64,000 nt of DNA from Synaphobranchus kaupii (Eukaryota; Chordata; Actinopteri; Anguilliformes; Synaphobranchidae): contig CM056389.1 in NCBI GenBank assembly GCA_029718625.1, positions 10,650,117-10,714,116 on the forward strand, given 5' to 3'. A program made the position numbers and the translations under genes. Position 1 is the first letter of the stretch. The number at the start of each line of letters is the position of its first letter. Of the stretch, positions 11,428-25,110 are shown piece after piece. The notes under the pieces were generated by a model. The model was given only the letters and a program-made list of their open reading frames with translations, had not been told where the DNA came from and did no database searches.

Positions 11428-14072
11428 GCTGCTGTAGGCAGCCCAAGTATTGTTCCTACTCATACTTCTTATTATTATTATTATTATTAGTTGGGCTGCT
11501 GTAGGCAGCCCAAGTATTGTTCCGACTCATACTTCATATTATTATTAGTTGGGCTGCTGTAGGCAGCCCAAGTATTGTTCCTACTCACACTTCATATTAT
11601 TATTATTAGTTGGGCTGCTGTAGGCATCCAAAGTATTGTTCCTACTCATACTTCATATTATTATTAGTTGGGCTGCTGTAGGCAGCCCAAGTATTGTTCC
11701 TACTCACACTTCATATTATTTGTTGGGCTGCTGCAGTCAAGTATTGTTCCTACTCATACTTCATATTATTATTATTATTATTAAGTATTGTTCCTACTCA
11801 TACTTCATATTATTATTATTAGTTGGGCTGCTGTAGGCAGCCCAAGTATTGTTCCTACTCATACTTCATATTATTATTAGTTGGGCTGCTGTAGGCAGCC
11901 CAAGTATTGTTCCTACTCATACTTCAGATTATTAGTTGGGCTGCTGTAGGCAGCCCAAGTATTGTTCCTACTCATACTTCATATTATTATTAGTTGGGCT
12001 GCTGTAGGCAGCCCAAGTATTGTTCCTACTCACACTTCATATTATTATTATTAGTTGGGCTGCTGTAGGCATCCAAAGTATTGTTCCTACTCATACTTTA
12101 TATTATTATTAGTTGGGCTGCTGTAGGCAGCCCAAGTATTGTTCCTACTCACACTTCATATTATTATTATTAGTTGGGCTGCTGTAGGCAGCCCAAGTAT
12201 TGTTCCTACTCACACTTCATATTATTATTATTAGTTGGGCTGCTGTAGGCAGCCCAAGTATTGTTCCTTCTCATACTTCATATTATTAGTTGGGCTGCTG
12301 TAGTCAAGTATTGTTCCTACTCATACTTCATATTATTAGTTGGGCTGCTGTAGGCAGCCCAAGTATTGTTCTTACTCATACTTCATATTATTATTATTAG
12401 TTGGGCTGCAGTAGGCAGCCCAAGTATTGTGCCTACTCATACTTCATATTATTAGTTGGGCTGCTCTAGGCATCCCAAGTATTGTTCCTACTCATACTTT
12501 ATATTATTATTATTAGTTGGGCTGCTGTAGGCAATCCAAGTATTGTTCCTACTCATACTTCATATTATTATTATTGTTATTAGTTGGGCTGCTGTAGGCA
12601 GGCCAAGTATTGTCCCTACTCATACTTCATATTATTAGTTGGGCTGCTGTAGGCAGCCCAAGTATTGTTTCTACTCATACTTCATATTATTATTAGTAGT
12701 TGGGCTGCTGTAGGCAGCCCAAGTATTGTTCCTACTCATACTTCATATTATTAGTTGGGCTGCTATAGGCAGCCCAAGTATTGTGCCTACTCATACTTCA
12801 TATTATTAGTTGGGCTGCTGTAGGCAGCCCAAGTATTGTGCCTACTCATACTTCATATTATTAGTTGGGCTGCTGTAGGCAGCCCAAGTATTGTGCCTAC
12901 TCATACTTCATATTATTATTATTATTATTAGTTGGGCTGCTGTAGGCAGCCCAAGTATTGTTCCTACTCATACTTCATATTATTATTAGTTGGGCTGCTG
13001 TAGGCAGCCCAAGTATTGTTCCTACTCACACTTCATATTATTATTATTAGTTGGGCTGCTGTAGGCATCCAAAGTATTGTTCCTACTCATACTTTATATT
13101 ATTATTAGTTGGGCTGCTGTAGGCAGCCCAAGTATTGTTCCTACTCATACTTCATATTATTAGTTGGGCTGCTGTAGGCAGCCCAAGTATTGTTCCTACT
13201 CATACTTCATATTATTATTATTATTATTAGTTGGGCTGCTGTAGCCAGCCCAAGTATTGTTCCTACTCACACTTCATATTATTATTATTAGTTGGGCTGC
13301 TGTAGGCATCCAAAGTATTGTTCCTACTCATACTTTATATTATTATTAGTTGGGCAGCTGTAGGCAGCCCAAGTATTGTTCCTACTCATACTTCATATTA
13401 TTAGTTGGGCTGCTGTAGTCAAGTATTGTTCCTACTCATACTGCACATTATTATTATTAGTTGGGCTGCAGTAGGCAGCCCAAGTATTGTTCTTACTCAT
13501 ACTTCATATTATTATTATTAGTTGGGCTGCAGTAGGCAGCCCAAGTATTGTGCCTACTCATACTTCATATTATTAGTTGGGCTGCTGTAGGCAGCCCAAG
13601 TATTGTTCTTACTCATACTTCATATTATTATTATTAGTTGGGCTGCAGTAGGCAGCCCAAGTATTGTGCCTACTCATACTTCATATTATTAGTTGGGCTG
13701 CTCTAGGCATCCCAAGTATTGTTCCTACTCATACTTTATATTATTATTATTAGTTGGGCTGCTGTAGGCAATCCAAGTATTGTTCCTACTCATACTTCAT
13801 ATTATTATTATTGTTATTAGTTGGGCTGCTGTAGGCAGGCCAAGTATTGTCCCTACTCATACTTCATATTATTAGTTGGGCTGCTGTAGGCAGCCCAAGT
13901 ATTGTTTCTACTCATACTTCATATTATTATTAGTAGTTGGGCTGCTGTAGGCAGCCCAAGTATTGTTCCGACTCATACTTCATATTATTAGTTGGGCTGC
14001 TATAGGCAGCCCAAGTATTGTGCCTACTCATACTTCATATTATTAGTTGGGCTGCTGTAGGCAGCCCAAGTA
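11428..14072 (+). repeat. Rearranged HOR segment with the first copy of a 1.8 kb duplication
   Basis: It opens with a private CTTCTTATT spelling near 11,467 and a CpG-bearing TTCCGACTC monomer at 11,521. A segment from the TTGTTCCTTC tag at 12,261 to about 13,470 recurs at 14,073-15,282 with a constant 1,812-bp offset; for example the CTGCACATT tag is at 13,441 and 15,253. The intervening 13,470-14,072 piece repeats the CTGCAGTAGG, CTCTAGG, GCAATCC, GTTATTAG series a further time. It has its own TTCCGACTC near 13,965. Confidence 0.8.
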
Positions 14073-16099
14073 TTGTTCCTTCTCATACTTCATATTATTA
14101 GTTGGGCTGCTGTAGTCAAGTATTGTTCCTACTCATACTTCATATTATTAGTTGGGCTGCTGTAGGCAGCCCAAGTATTGTTCTTACTCATACTTCATAT
14201 TATTATTATTAGTTGGGCTGCAATAGGCAGCCCAAGTATTGTGCCTACTCATACTTCATATTATTAGTTGGGCTGCTCTAGGCATCCCAAGTATTGTTCC
14301 TACTCATACTTTATATTATTATTATTAGTTGGGCTGCTGTAGGCAATCCAAGTATTGTTCCTACTCATACTTCATATTATTATTATTGTTATTAGTTGGG
14401 CTGCTGTAGGCAGGCCAAGTATTGTCCCTACTCATACTTCATATTATTAGTTGGGCTGCTGTAGGCAGCCCAAGTATTGTTTCTACTCATACTTCATATT
14501 ATTATTAGTAGTTGGGCTGCTGTAGGCAGCCCAAGTATTGTTCCTACTCATACTTCATATTATTAGTTGGGCTGCTATAGGCAGCCCAAGTATTGTGCCT
14601 ACTCATACTTCATATTATTAGTTGGGCTGCTGTAGGCAGCCCAAGTATTGTGCCTACTCATACTTCATATTATTAGTTGGGCTGCTGTAGGCAGCCCAAG
14701 TATTGTGCCTACTCATACTTCATATTATTATTATTATTATTAGTTGGGCTGCTGTAGGCAGCCCAAGTATTGTTCCTACTCATACTTCATATTATTATTA
14801 GTTGGGCTGCTGTAGGCAGCCCAAGTATTGTTCCTACTCACACTTCATATTATTATTATTAGTTGGGCTGCTGTAGGCATCCAAAGTATTGTTCCTACTC
14901 ATACTTTATATTATTATTAGTTGGGCTGCTGTAGGCAGCCCAAGTATTGTTCCTACTCATACTTCATATTATTAGTTGGGCTGCTGTAGGCAGCCCAAGT
15001 ATTGTTCCTACTCATACTTCATATTATTATTATTATTATTAGTTGGGCTGCTGTAGCCAGCCCAAGTATTGTTCCTACTCACACTTCATATTATTATTAT
15101 TAGTTGGGCTGCTGTAGGCATCCAAAGTATTGTTCCTACTCATACTTTATATTATTATTAGTTGGGCAGCTGTAGGCAGCCCAAGTATTGTTCCTACTCA
15201 TACTTCATATTATTAGTTGGGCTGCTGTAGTCAAGTATTGTTCCTACTCATACTGCACATTATTATTATTAGTTGGGCTGCAGTAGGCAGCCCAAGTATT
15301 GTTCCTACTCATACTTCATATTATTAGTTGGGCTGCTCTAGGCATCCCAAGTATTGTTCCTACTCATACTTTATATTATTATTATTAGTTGGGCTGCTGT
15401 AGCAGCCCAAGTATTGTTCCTACTCATACTTCATATTATTAGTTGGGCTGCTCTAGGCATCCCAAGTATTGTTCCTACTCATACTTTGTATTATTATTAT
15501 TAGTTGGGCTGCTGTAGCAGCCCAAGTATTGTTCCTACTCATACTTCATATTATTATTATTATTATTAGTTGGGCTGCTGTAGCAGCCCAATTATTGTTC
15601 CTACTCATACTTCATATTATCAGTTGGGCTGCTGTAGGCATCCCAAGTATTGTTCCTACTCATACTTTATATTATTATTATTAGTTGGGCTGCTGTAGCA
15701 GCCCAAGTATTGTTCCTACTCATACTTCATATTATTAGTTGGGCTGCTCTAGGCATCCCAAGTATTGTTCCTACTCATACTTTATATTATTATTATTAGT
15801 TGGGCTGCTGTAGGCATCCCAAGTATTGTTCCTACTCATACTTTATATTATTATTATTAGTTGGGCTGCTGTAGGCAGCCCAAGTATTGTTCCTCCTCAT
15901 ACTTCATATTATTATTAGTTGGGCTGCTGTAGGCATCCAAAGTATTGTTCCTACTCATACTTTATATTATTATTAGTTGGGCTGCTGTAGGCAGCCCAAG
16001 TATTGTTCCTACTCACACTTCATATTATTATTATTAGTTGGGCTGCTGTAGGCATCCACAGTATTGTTCCTACTCATACTTTATATTATTATTAGTTGG
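14073..16099 (+). repeat. HOR copy matching 9,401-11,427
   Basis: The match is at a constant 4,672-bp offset from the TTGTTCCTTC tag (14,073) to the GCATCCACAG tag (16,053). Along the way are CTGCACATT, the alternating CTCTAGG and GTAGCAGCCC monomers, CTTTGTATT and ATTATCAG tags. Small private differences are CTGCAATAGG near 14,219 and CCCAATTATT near 15,590. At its end the array restarts the unit that begins at 7,038. Confidence 0.85.
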
Positions 16100-17047
16100 G
16101 CTGCTGTAGGCAGGCCAAGTATTGTTCCTACTCATACTTCATATTATTAGTTGGGCTGCTGTAGGCAGCCCATGTATTGTTCCTACTCATAGTTTATATT
16201 ATTATTAGTTGGGCTGCTGTAGGCAGCCCAAGTATTGTTCCTCCTCATACTTCATATTATTATTATTAGTTGGGCTGCTGTAGGCAGGCCAAGTATTGTT
16301 CCTACTCATACTTCATATTATTAGTTGGGCTGCTGTAGGCAGCCCAAGTATTGTTCCTACTCATACTTCATATTATTAGTTGGGCTGCTATAGGCAGCCC
16401 AAGTATTGTGCCTACTCATACTTCATATTATTAGTTGGGCTGCTGTAGGCAGCCCAAGTATTGTTCCTACTCATACTTCATATTATTATTATTATTATTA
16501 GTTGGGCTGCTGTAGGCAGGCCAAGTATTGTTCCTACTCATACTTCATATTATTATTAGTTGGGCTGCTGTAGGCAGCCCAAGTATTGTTCCTACTCACA
16601 CTTCATATTATTATTATTAGTTGGGCTGCTGTAGGCATCCAAAGTATTGTTCCTACTCATACTTTATATTATTATTAGTTGGGCTGCTGTAGGCAGCCCA
16701 AGTATTGTTCCTACTCATACTTCATATTATTATTAGTTGGGCTGCTGTAGGCAGCCCAAGTATTGTTCCTACTCACACTTCATATTATTATTATTAGTTG
16801 GGCTGCTGTAGGCATCCAAAGTATTGTTCCTACTCATACTTTATATTATTATTAGTTGGGCTGCTGTAGGCAGCCCAAGTATTGTTCCTACTCATACTTC
16901 ATATTATTAGTTGGGCTGCTGTAGTCAAGTATTGTTCCTACTCATACTTCATATTATTATTATTATTATTAAGTATTGTTCCTACTCATACTTCATCTTA
17001 TTATTATTATTTGGGCTGCTGTAGGCAGCCCAAGTATTGTTCCTACT
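16095..17047 (+). repeat. Partial copy of 7,038-7,990
   Basis: CATAGTTTAT (16,188 versus 7,131) and the following tags fit a 9,057-bp offset. The copy carries one new change, CTTCATCTTATT at about 16,991 where the older copies near 3,600 and 7,940 read CTTCATATTATT. This changed segment is the seed of the amplified block that follows. Confidence 0.8.
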
Positions 17048-20000
17048 CATACTTCATATTATTATTAGTTGGGCTGCTGTAGGCAGCCCAAGTATTGTTC
17101 CTACTCATACTTCATATTATTATTAGTTGGGCTGCTGTAGGCAGCCCAAGTATTGTTCCTACTCACACTTCATATTATTATTATTAGTTGGGCTGCTGTA
17201 GGCATCCAAAGTATTGTTCCTACTCATACTTTATATTATTATTAGTTGGGCTGCTGTAGGCAGCCCAAGTATTGTTCCTACTCATACTTCATATTATTAG
17301 TTGGGCTGCTGTAGTCAAGTATTGTTCCTACTCATACTTCATATTATTATTATTATTATTAAGTATTGTTCCTACTCATACTTCATCTTATTATTATTAT
17401 TTGGGCTGCTGTAGGCAGCCCAAGTATTGTTCCTACTCATACTTCATATTATTATTAGTTGGGCTGCTGTAGGCAGCCCAAGTATTGTTCCTACTCATAC
17501 TTCAGATTATTAGTTGGGCTGCTGTAGGCAGCCCAAGTATTGTTCCTACTCATACTTCATATTATTATTAGTTGGGCTGCTGTAGGCAGCCCAAGTATTG
17601 TTCCTACTCACACTTCATATTATTATTATTAGTTGGGCTGCTGTAGGCATCCAAAGTATTGTTCCTACTCATACTTTATATTATTATTAGTTGGGCTGCT
17701 GTAGGCAGCCCAAGTATTGTTCCTACTCATACTTCATATTATTATTAGTTGGGCTGCTGTAGGCAAGTATTGTTCCTACTCATACTTCATATTATTATTA
17801 TTATTATTAAGTATTGTTCCTACTCATACTTCATCTTATTATTATTATTTGGGCTGCTGTAGGCAGCCCAAGTATTGTTCCTACTCATACTTCATATTAT
17901 TATTAGTTGGGCTGCTGTAGGCAGCCCAAGTATTGTTCCTACTCATACTTCATATTATTATTAGTTGGGCTGCTGTAGGCAGCCCAAGTATTGTTCCTAC
18001 TCACACTTCATATTATTATTATTAGTTGGGCTGCTGTAGGCATCCAAAGTATTGTTCCTACTCATACTTTATATTATTATTAGTTGGGCTGCTGTAGGCA
18101 GCCCAAGTATTGTTCCTACTCATACTTCATATTATTAGTTGGGCTGCTGTAGTCAAGTATTGTTCCTACTCATACTTCATATTATTATTATTATTATTAA
18201 GTATTGTTCCTACTCATACTTCATCTTATTATTATTATTTGGGCTGCTGTAGGCAGCCCAAGTATTGTTCCTACTCATACTTCATATTATTATTAGTTGG
18301 GCTGCTGTAGGCAGCCCAAGTATTGTTCCTACTCATACTTCAGATTATTAGTTGGGCTGCTGTAGGCAGCCCAAGTATTGTTCCTACTCATACTTCATAT
18401 TATTATTAGTTGGGCTGCTGTAGGCAGCCCAAGTATTGTTCCTACTCACACTTCATATTATTATTATTAGTTGGGCTGCTGTAGGCATCCAAAGTATTGT
18501 TCCTACTCATACTTTATATTATTATTAGTTGGGCTGCTGTAGGCAGCCCAAGTATTGTTCCTACTCATACTTCATATTATTATTAGTTGGGCTGCTGTAG
18601 GCAGCCCAAGTATTGTTCCTACTCATACTTTATATTATTATTAGTTGGGCTGCTGTAGGCAGCCCAAGTATTGTTCCTACTCATACTTCATATTATTAGT
18701 TGGGCTGCTGTAGTCAAGTATTGTTCCTACTCATACTTCATATTATTATTATTATTATTAAGTATTGTTCCTACTCATACTTCATCTTATTATTATTATT
18801 TGGGCTGCTGTAGGCAGCCCAAGTATTGTTCCTACTCATACTTCATATTATTATTAGTTGGGCTGCTGTAGGCAGCCCAAGTATTGTTCCTACTCATACT
18901 TCAGATTATTAGTTGGGCTGCTGTAGGCAGCCCAAGTATTGTTCCTACTCATACTTCATATTATTATTAGTTGGGCTGCTGTAGGCAGCCCAAGTATTGT
19001 TCCTACTCACACTTCATATTATTATTATTAGTTGGGCTGCTGTAGGCATCCAAAGTATTGTTCCTACTCATACTTTATATTATTATTAGTTGGGCTGCTG
19101 TAGGCAGCCCAAGTATTGTTCCTACTCATACTTCATATTATTATTAGTTGGGCTGCTGTAGGCAGCCCAAGTATTGTTCCTACTCACACTTCATATTATT
19201 ATTATTAGTTGGGCTGCTGTAGGCATCCAAAGTATTGTTCCTACTCATACTTTATATTATTATTAGTTGGGCTGCTGTAGGCAGCCCAAGTATTGTTCCT
19301 ACTCATACTTCATATTATTAGTTGGGCTGCTGTAGTCAAGTATTGTTCCTACTCATACTTCATATTATTATTATTATTATTAAGTATTGTTCCTACTCAT
19401 ACTTCATCTTATTATTATTATTTGGGCTGCTGTAGGCAGCCCAAGTATTGTTCCTACTCATACTTCATATTATTATTAGTTGGGCTGCTGTAGGCAGCCC
19501 AAGTATTGTTCCTACTCATACTTCAGATTATTAGTTGGGCTGCTGTAGGCAGCCCAAGTATTGTTCCTACTCATACTTCATATTATTATTAGTTGGGCTG
19601 CTGTAGGCAGCCCAAGTATTGTTCCTACTCACACTTCATATTATTATTATTAGTTGGGCTGCTGTAGGCATCCAAAGTATTGTTCCTACTCATACTTTAT
19701 ATTATTATTAGTTGGGCTGCTGTAGGCAGCCCAAGTATTGTTCCTACTCATACTTCATATTATTATTAGTTGGGCTGCTGTAGGCAGCCCAAGTATTGTT
19801 CCTACTCATACTTCATATTATTATTAGTTGGGCTGCTGTAGGCAAGTATTGTTCCTACTCATACTTCATATTATTATTATTATTATTAAGTATTGTTCCT
19901 ACTCATACTTCATCTTATTATTATTATTTGGGCTGCTGTAGGCAGCCCAAGTATTGTTCCTACTCATACTTCATATTATTATTAGTTGGGCTGCTGTAGG

Positions 20001-20700
20001 CAGCCCAAGTATTGTTCCTACTCATACTTCATATTATTATTAGTTGGGCTGCTGTAGGCAGCCCAAGTATTGTTCCTACTCACACTTCATATTATTATTA
20101 TTAGTTGGGCTGCTGTAGGCATCCAAAGTATTGTTCCTACTCATACTTTATATTATTATTAGTTGGGCTGCTGTAGGCAGCCCAAGTATTGTTCCTACTC
20201 ATACTTCATATTATTAGTTGGGCTGCTGTAGTCAAGTATTGTTCCTACTCATACTTCATATTATTATTATTATTATTAAGTATTGTTCCTACTCATACTT
20301 CATCTTATTATTATTATTTGGGCTGCTGTAGGCAGCCCAAGTATTGTTCCTACTCATACTTCATATTATTATTAGTTGGGCTGCTGTAGGCAGCCCAAGT
20401 ATTGTTCCTACTCATACTTCAGATTATTAGTTGGGCTGCTGTAGGCAGCCCAAGTATTGTTCCTACTCATACTTCATATTATTATTAGTTGGGCTGCTGT
20501 AGGCAGCCCAAGTATTGTTCCTACTCACACTTCATATTATTATTATTAGTTGGGCTGCTGTAGGCATCCAAAGTATTGTTCCTACTCATACTTTATATTA
20601 TTATTAGTTGGGCTGCTGTAGGCAGCCCAAGTATTGTTCCTACTCATACTTCATATTATTATTAGTTGGGCTGCTGTAGGCAGCCCAAGTATTGTTCCTA
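16860..20700 (+). repeat. Locally amplified cassette, eight copies, private CATCTT variant
   Basis: A cassette consisting of a GTAGTCAAG (or GTAGGCAAG) monomer, an (ATT)6 tail with a hairpin-less junction, and a monomer CTTCATCTT(ATT)nTTGGG is repeated eight times. The CTTCATCTT tags lie near 16,991, 17,381, 17,829, 18,219, 18,779, 19,401, 19,908 and 20,299. Spacings are roughly 390-620 bp because some copies include an extra CAGATT group. Part of the block (17,717-18,630) is itself duplicated at 19,796-20,709 with a 2,079-bp offset. The CATCTT spelling occurs nowhere else in the window, so the burst is younger than the surrounding HORs. Confidence 0.85.
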
Positions 20701-21905
20701 CTCACACTTCATATTATTATTATTAGTTGGGCTGCTGTAGGCATCCAAAGTATTGTTCCTACTCATACTTTATATTATTATTAGTTGGGCTGCTGTAGGC
20801 AGCCCAAGTATTGTTCCTACTCATACTTCATATTATTATTAGTTGGGCTGCTGTATGCAGCCCAAGTATTGTTCCTACTCATACTTCATATTATTAGTTG
20901 GGCTGCTATAGGCAGCCCAAGTATTGTGCCTACTCATACTTCATATTATTAGTTGGGCTGCTGTAGGCAGCCCAAGTATTGTTCCTACTCATACTTCATA
21001 TTATTAGTTGGGCTGCTGTAGGCAGCCCAAGTATTGTTCCTACTCATACTTCATATTATTATTATTATTATTAGTTGGGCTGCTGTAGGCAGCCCAAGTA
21101 TTGTTCCGACTCATACTTCATATTATTATTAGTTGGGCTGCTGTAGGCAGCCCAAGTATTGTTCCTACTCACACTTCATATTATTATTATTAGTTGGGCT
21201 GCTGTAGGCATCCAAAGTATTGTTCCTACTCATACTTTATATTATTATTAGTTGGGCTGCTGTAGGCAGCCCAAGTATTGTTCCTACTCATACTTCATAT
21301 TATTATTAGTTGGGCTGCTGTAGGCAGCCCAAGTATTGTTCCTACTCACACTTCATATTATTTGTTGGGCTGCTGCAGTCAAGTATTGTTCCTACTCATA
21401 CTTCATATTATTATTATTATTATTATTAAGTATTGTTCCTACTCATACTTCATATTATTATTATTAGTTGGGCTGCTGTAGGCAGCCCAAGTATTGTTCC
21501 TACTCATACTTCATATTATTATTAGTTGGGCTGCTGTAGGCAGCCCAAGTATTGTTCCTACTCATACTTCAGATTATTAGTTGGGCTGCTGTAGGCAGCC
21601 CAAGTATTGTTCCTACTCATACTTCATATTATTATTAGTTGGGCTGCTGTAGGCAGCCCAAGTATTGTTCCTACTCACACTTCATATTATTATTATTAGT
21701 TGGGCTGCTGTAGGCATCCAAAGTATTGTTCCTACTCATACTTTATATTATTATTAGTTGGGCTGCTGTAGGCAGCCCAAGTATTGTTCCTACTCACACT
21801 TCATATTATTATTATTAGTTGGGCTGCTGTAGGCAGCCCAAGTATTGTTCCTACTCACACTTCATATTATTATTATTAGTTGGGCTGCTGTAGGCAGCCC
21901 AAGTA
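20701..21905 (+). repeat. HOR segment combining copies of ~8.3 kb and ~11.5 kb material
   Basis: GTATGCAG at 20,853 pairs with 8,312 and 3,975. TTCCGACTC near 21,105 pairs with 11,521. The CAGATT tag at 21,570 pairs with 11,925. The offset between the 11.5 kb region and here changes by about one monomer (9,584 to 9,645 bp), so it is a near copy with a monomer indel. No other content is visible. Confidence 0.7.
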
Positions 21906-23740
21906 TTGTTCCTTCTCATACTTCATATTATTAGTTGGGCTGCTGTAGTCAAGTATTGTTCCTACTCATACTTCATATTATTAGTTGGGCTGCTGTAGGC
22001 AGCCCAAGTATTGTTCTTACTCATACTTCATATTATTATTATTAGTTGGGCTGCAGTAGGCAGCCCAAGTATTGTGCCTACTCATACTTCATATTATTAG
22101 TTGGGCTGCTCTAGGCATCCCAAGTATTGTTCCTACTCATACTTTATATTATTATTATTAGTTGGGCTGCTGTAGGCAATCCAAGTATTGTTCCTACTCA
22201 TACTTCATATTATTATTATTGTTATTAGTTGGGCTGCTGTAGGCAGGCCAAGTATTGTCCCTACTCATACTTCATATTATTAGTTGGGCTGCTGTAGGCA
22301 GCCCAAGTATTGTTTCTACTCATACTTCATATTATTATTAGTAGTTGGGCTGCTGTAGGCAGCCCAAGTATTGTTCCTACTCATACTTCATATTATTAGT
22401 TGGGCTGCTATAGGCAGCCCAAGTATTGTGCCTACTCATACTTCATATTATTAGTTGGGCTGCTGTAGGCAGCCCAAGTATTGTGCCTACTCATACTTCA
22501 TATTATTAGTTGGGCTGCTGTAGGCAGCCCAAGTATTGTGCCTACTCATACTTCATATTATTATTATTATTATTAGTTGGGCTGCTGTAGGCAGCCCAAG
22601 TATTGTTCCTACTCATACTTCATATTATTATTAGTTGGGCTGCTGTAGGCAGCCCAAGTATTGTTCCTACTCACACTTCATATTATTATTATTAGTTGGG
22701 CTGCTGTAGGCATCCAAAGTATTGTTCCTACTCATACTTTATATTATTATTAGTTGGGCTGCTGTAGGCAGCCCAAGTATTGTTCCTACTCATACTTCAT
22801 ATTATTAGTTGGGCTGCTGTAGGCAGCCCAAGTATTGTTCCTACTCATACTTCATATTATTATTATTATTATTAGTTGGGCTGCTGTAGCCAGCCCAAGT
22901 ATTGTTCCTACTCACACTTCATATTATTATTATTAGTTGGGCTGCTGTAGGCATCCAAAGTATTGTTCCTACTCATACTTTATATTATTATTAGTTGGGC
23001 AGCTGTAGGCAGCCCAAGTATTGTTCCTACTCATACTTCATATTATTAGTTGGGCTGCTGTAGTCAAGTATTGTTCCTACTCATACTGCACATTATTATT
23101 ATTAGTTGGGCTGCAGTAGGCAGCCCAAGTATTGTTCCTACTCATACTTCATATTATTAGTTGGGCTGCTCTAGGCATCCCAAGTATTGTTCCTACTCAT
23201 ACTTTATATTATTATTATTAGTTGGGCTGCTGTAGCAGCCCAAGTATTGTTCCTACTCATACTTCATATTATTAGTTGGGCTGCTCTAGGCATCCCAAGT
23301 ATTGTTCCTACTCATACTTTGTATTATTATTATTAGTTGGGCTGCTGTAGCAGCCCAAGTATTGTTCCTACTCATACTTCATATTATTATTATTATTATT
23401 ATTATTAGTTGGGCTGCTGTAGCAGCCCAAGTATTGTTCCTACTCATACTTCATATTATCAGTTGGGCTGCTGTAGGCATCCCAAGTATTGTTCCTACTC
23501 ATACTTTATATTATTATTATTAGTTGGGCTGCTGTAGCAGCCCAAGTATTGTTCCTACTCATACTTCATATTATTAGTTGGGCTGCTCTAGGCATCCGAA
23601 GTATTGTTCCTACTCATACTTTATATTATTATTATTAGTTGGGCTGCTGTAGGCATCCCAAGTATTGTTCCTACTCATACTTTATATTATTATTATTAGT
23701 TGGGCTGCTGTAGGCAGCCAAAGTATTGTTCCTCCTCATA
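21906..23740 (+). repeat. HOR copy matching 14,073-15,900
   Basis: The offset is 7,833 bp at the TTGTTCCTTC tag and 7,839 bp at the CCTCCTC tag (15,891 and 23,730). The 6-bp change is two extra ATT triplets near 23,400. A private CpG change GCATCCGAAG is present near 23,595, and GCAGCCAAAG near 23,716. After 23,740 the tag order switches to that of 6,730-7,037. Confidence 0.8.
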
Positions 23741-24390
23741 CTTCATATTATTATTATTAGTTGGGCTGCTGTAGGCAGGCCAAGTATTGTTCCTACTCAT
23801 ACTTCATATTATTAGTTGGGCTGCTGTAGGCAGCCCATGTATTGTTCCTACTCATACTTTATATTATTATTAGTTGGGCTGCTGTAGGCATCCAAAGTAT
23901 TGTTCCTACTCATACTTTATATTATTATTAGTTGGGCTGCTGTAGGCAGCCCAAGTATTGTTCCTACTCACACTTCATATTATTATTATTAGTTGGGCTG
24001 CTGTAGGCATCCAAAGTATTGTTCCTACTCATACTTTATATTATTATTAGTTGGGCTGCTGTAGGCAGCCCAAGTATTGTTCCTACTCATACTTCATATT
24101 ATTAGTTGGGCTGCTGTAGTCAAGTATTGTTCCTACTCATACTTCATATTATTAGTTGGGCTGCTGTAGGCAGCCCAAGTATTGTTCCTACTCATACTTC
24201 ATATTATTATTATTAGTTGGGCTGCAGTAGGCAGCCCAAGTATTGTACCTACTCATACTTCATATTATTAGTTGGGCTGCTCTAGGCATCCCAAGTATTG
24301 TTCCTACTCATACTTTATATTATTATTATTAGTTGGGCTGCTGTAGGCAATCCAAGTATTGTTCCTACTCATACTTCATATTATTATTAT

Positions 24391-25110
24391 TGTTATTAGT
24401 TGGGCTGCTGTAGGCAGGCCAAGTATTGTTCCTACTCATACTTCATATTATTAGTTGGGCTGCTGTAGGCAGCCCAAGTATTGTTTCTACTCATACTTCA
24501 TATTATTATTAGTAGTTGGGCTGCTGTAGGCAGCCCAAGTATTGTTCCTACTCATACTTCATATTATTAGTTGGGCTGCTATAGGCAGCCCAAGTATTGT
24601 GCCTACTCATACTTCATATTATTTGTTGGGCTGCTGTAGGCAGCCCAAGTATTGTTCCTACTCATACTTCATATTATTAGTTGGGCTGCTGTAGGCAGCC
24701 CAAGTATTGTTCCTACTCATACTTCATATTATTATTATTATTATTAGTTGGGCTGCTGTAGGCAGCCCAAGTATTGTTCCTACTCATACTTCATATTATT
24801 ATTATTAGTTGGGCTGCTGTAGGCATCCAAAGTATTGTTCCTACTCATACTTTATATTATTATTAGTTGGGCTGCTGTAGGCAGCCCAAGTATTGTTCCT
24901 ACTCATACTTCAGATTATTAGTTGGGCTGCTGTAGGCAGCCCAAGTATTGTTCCTACTCATACTTCATATTATTATTAGTTGGGCTGCTGTAGGCAGCCC
25001 AAGTATTGTTCCTACTCACACTTCATATTATTATTATTAGTTGGGCTGCTGTAGGCATCCAAAGTATTGTTCCTACTCATACTTTATATTATTATTAGTT
25101 GGGCTGCTGT
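24391..25110 (+). repeat. 720-bp segment duplicated at 26,802-27,521
   Basis: From the GTTATTAG tag to just before GCAATCC the order is identical to 26,802-27,521 at a 2,411-bp offset (CAGATT at 24,911 and 27,322). The same pair exists in super-unit copy 2 at 37,593 and 40,296 (offset 2,703 bp, CAGATT at 38,113 and 40,816). The duplication therefore predates the 13 kb event. Confidence 0.75.

Noticed and set aside
13400..13470. Possible unique sequence at CTGCACATTATT
   Set aside because: It is only a CTTCAT-to-CTGCAC change within a monomer and recurs near 6,078, 10,581, 15,253, 23,086, 25,971, 39,229, 43,890 and 51,367 as part of the HOR.
16882..20389. Repeated 66-67 codon open frames (hydrophobic, Ile/Leu/Tyr-rich) on the + strand
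   Set aside because: They start at TTG, are pure translations of the satellite (ATT tails give Ile or Tyr runs), and recur only with the HOR. They have no conserved start context and no neighbouring gene structure, so they are not annotated as CDS.
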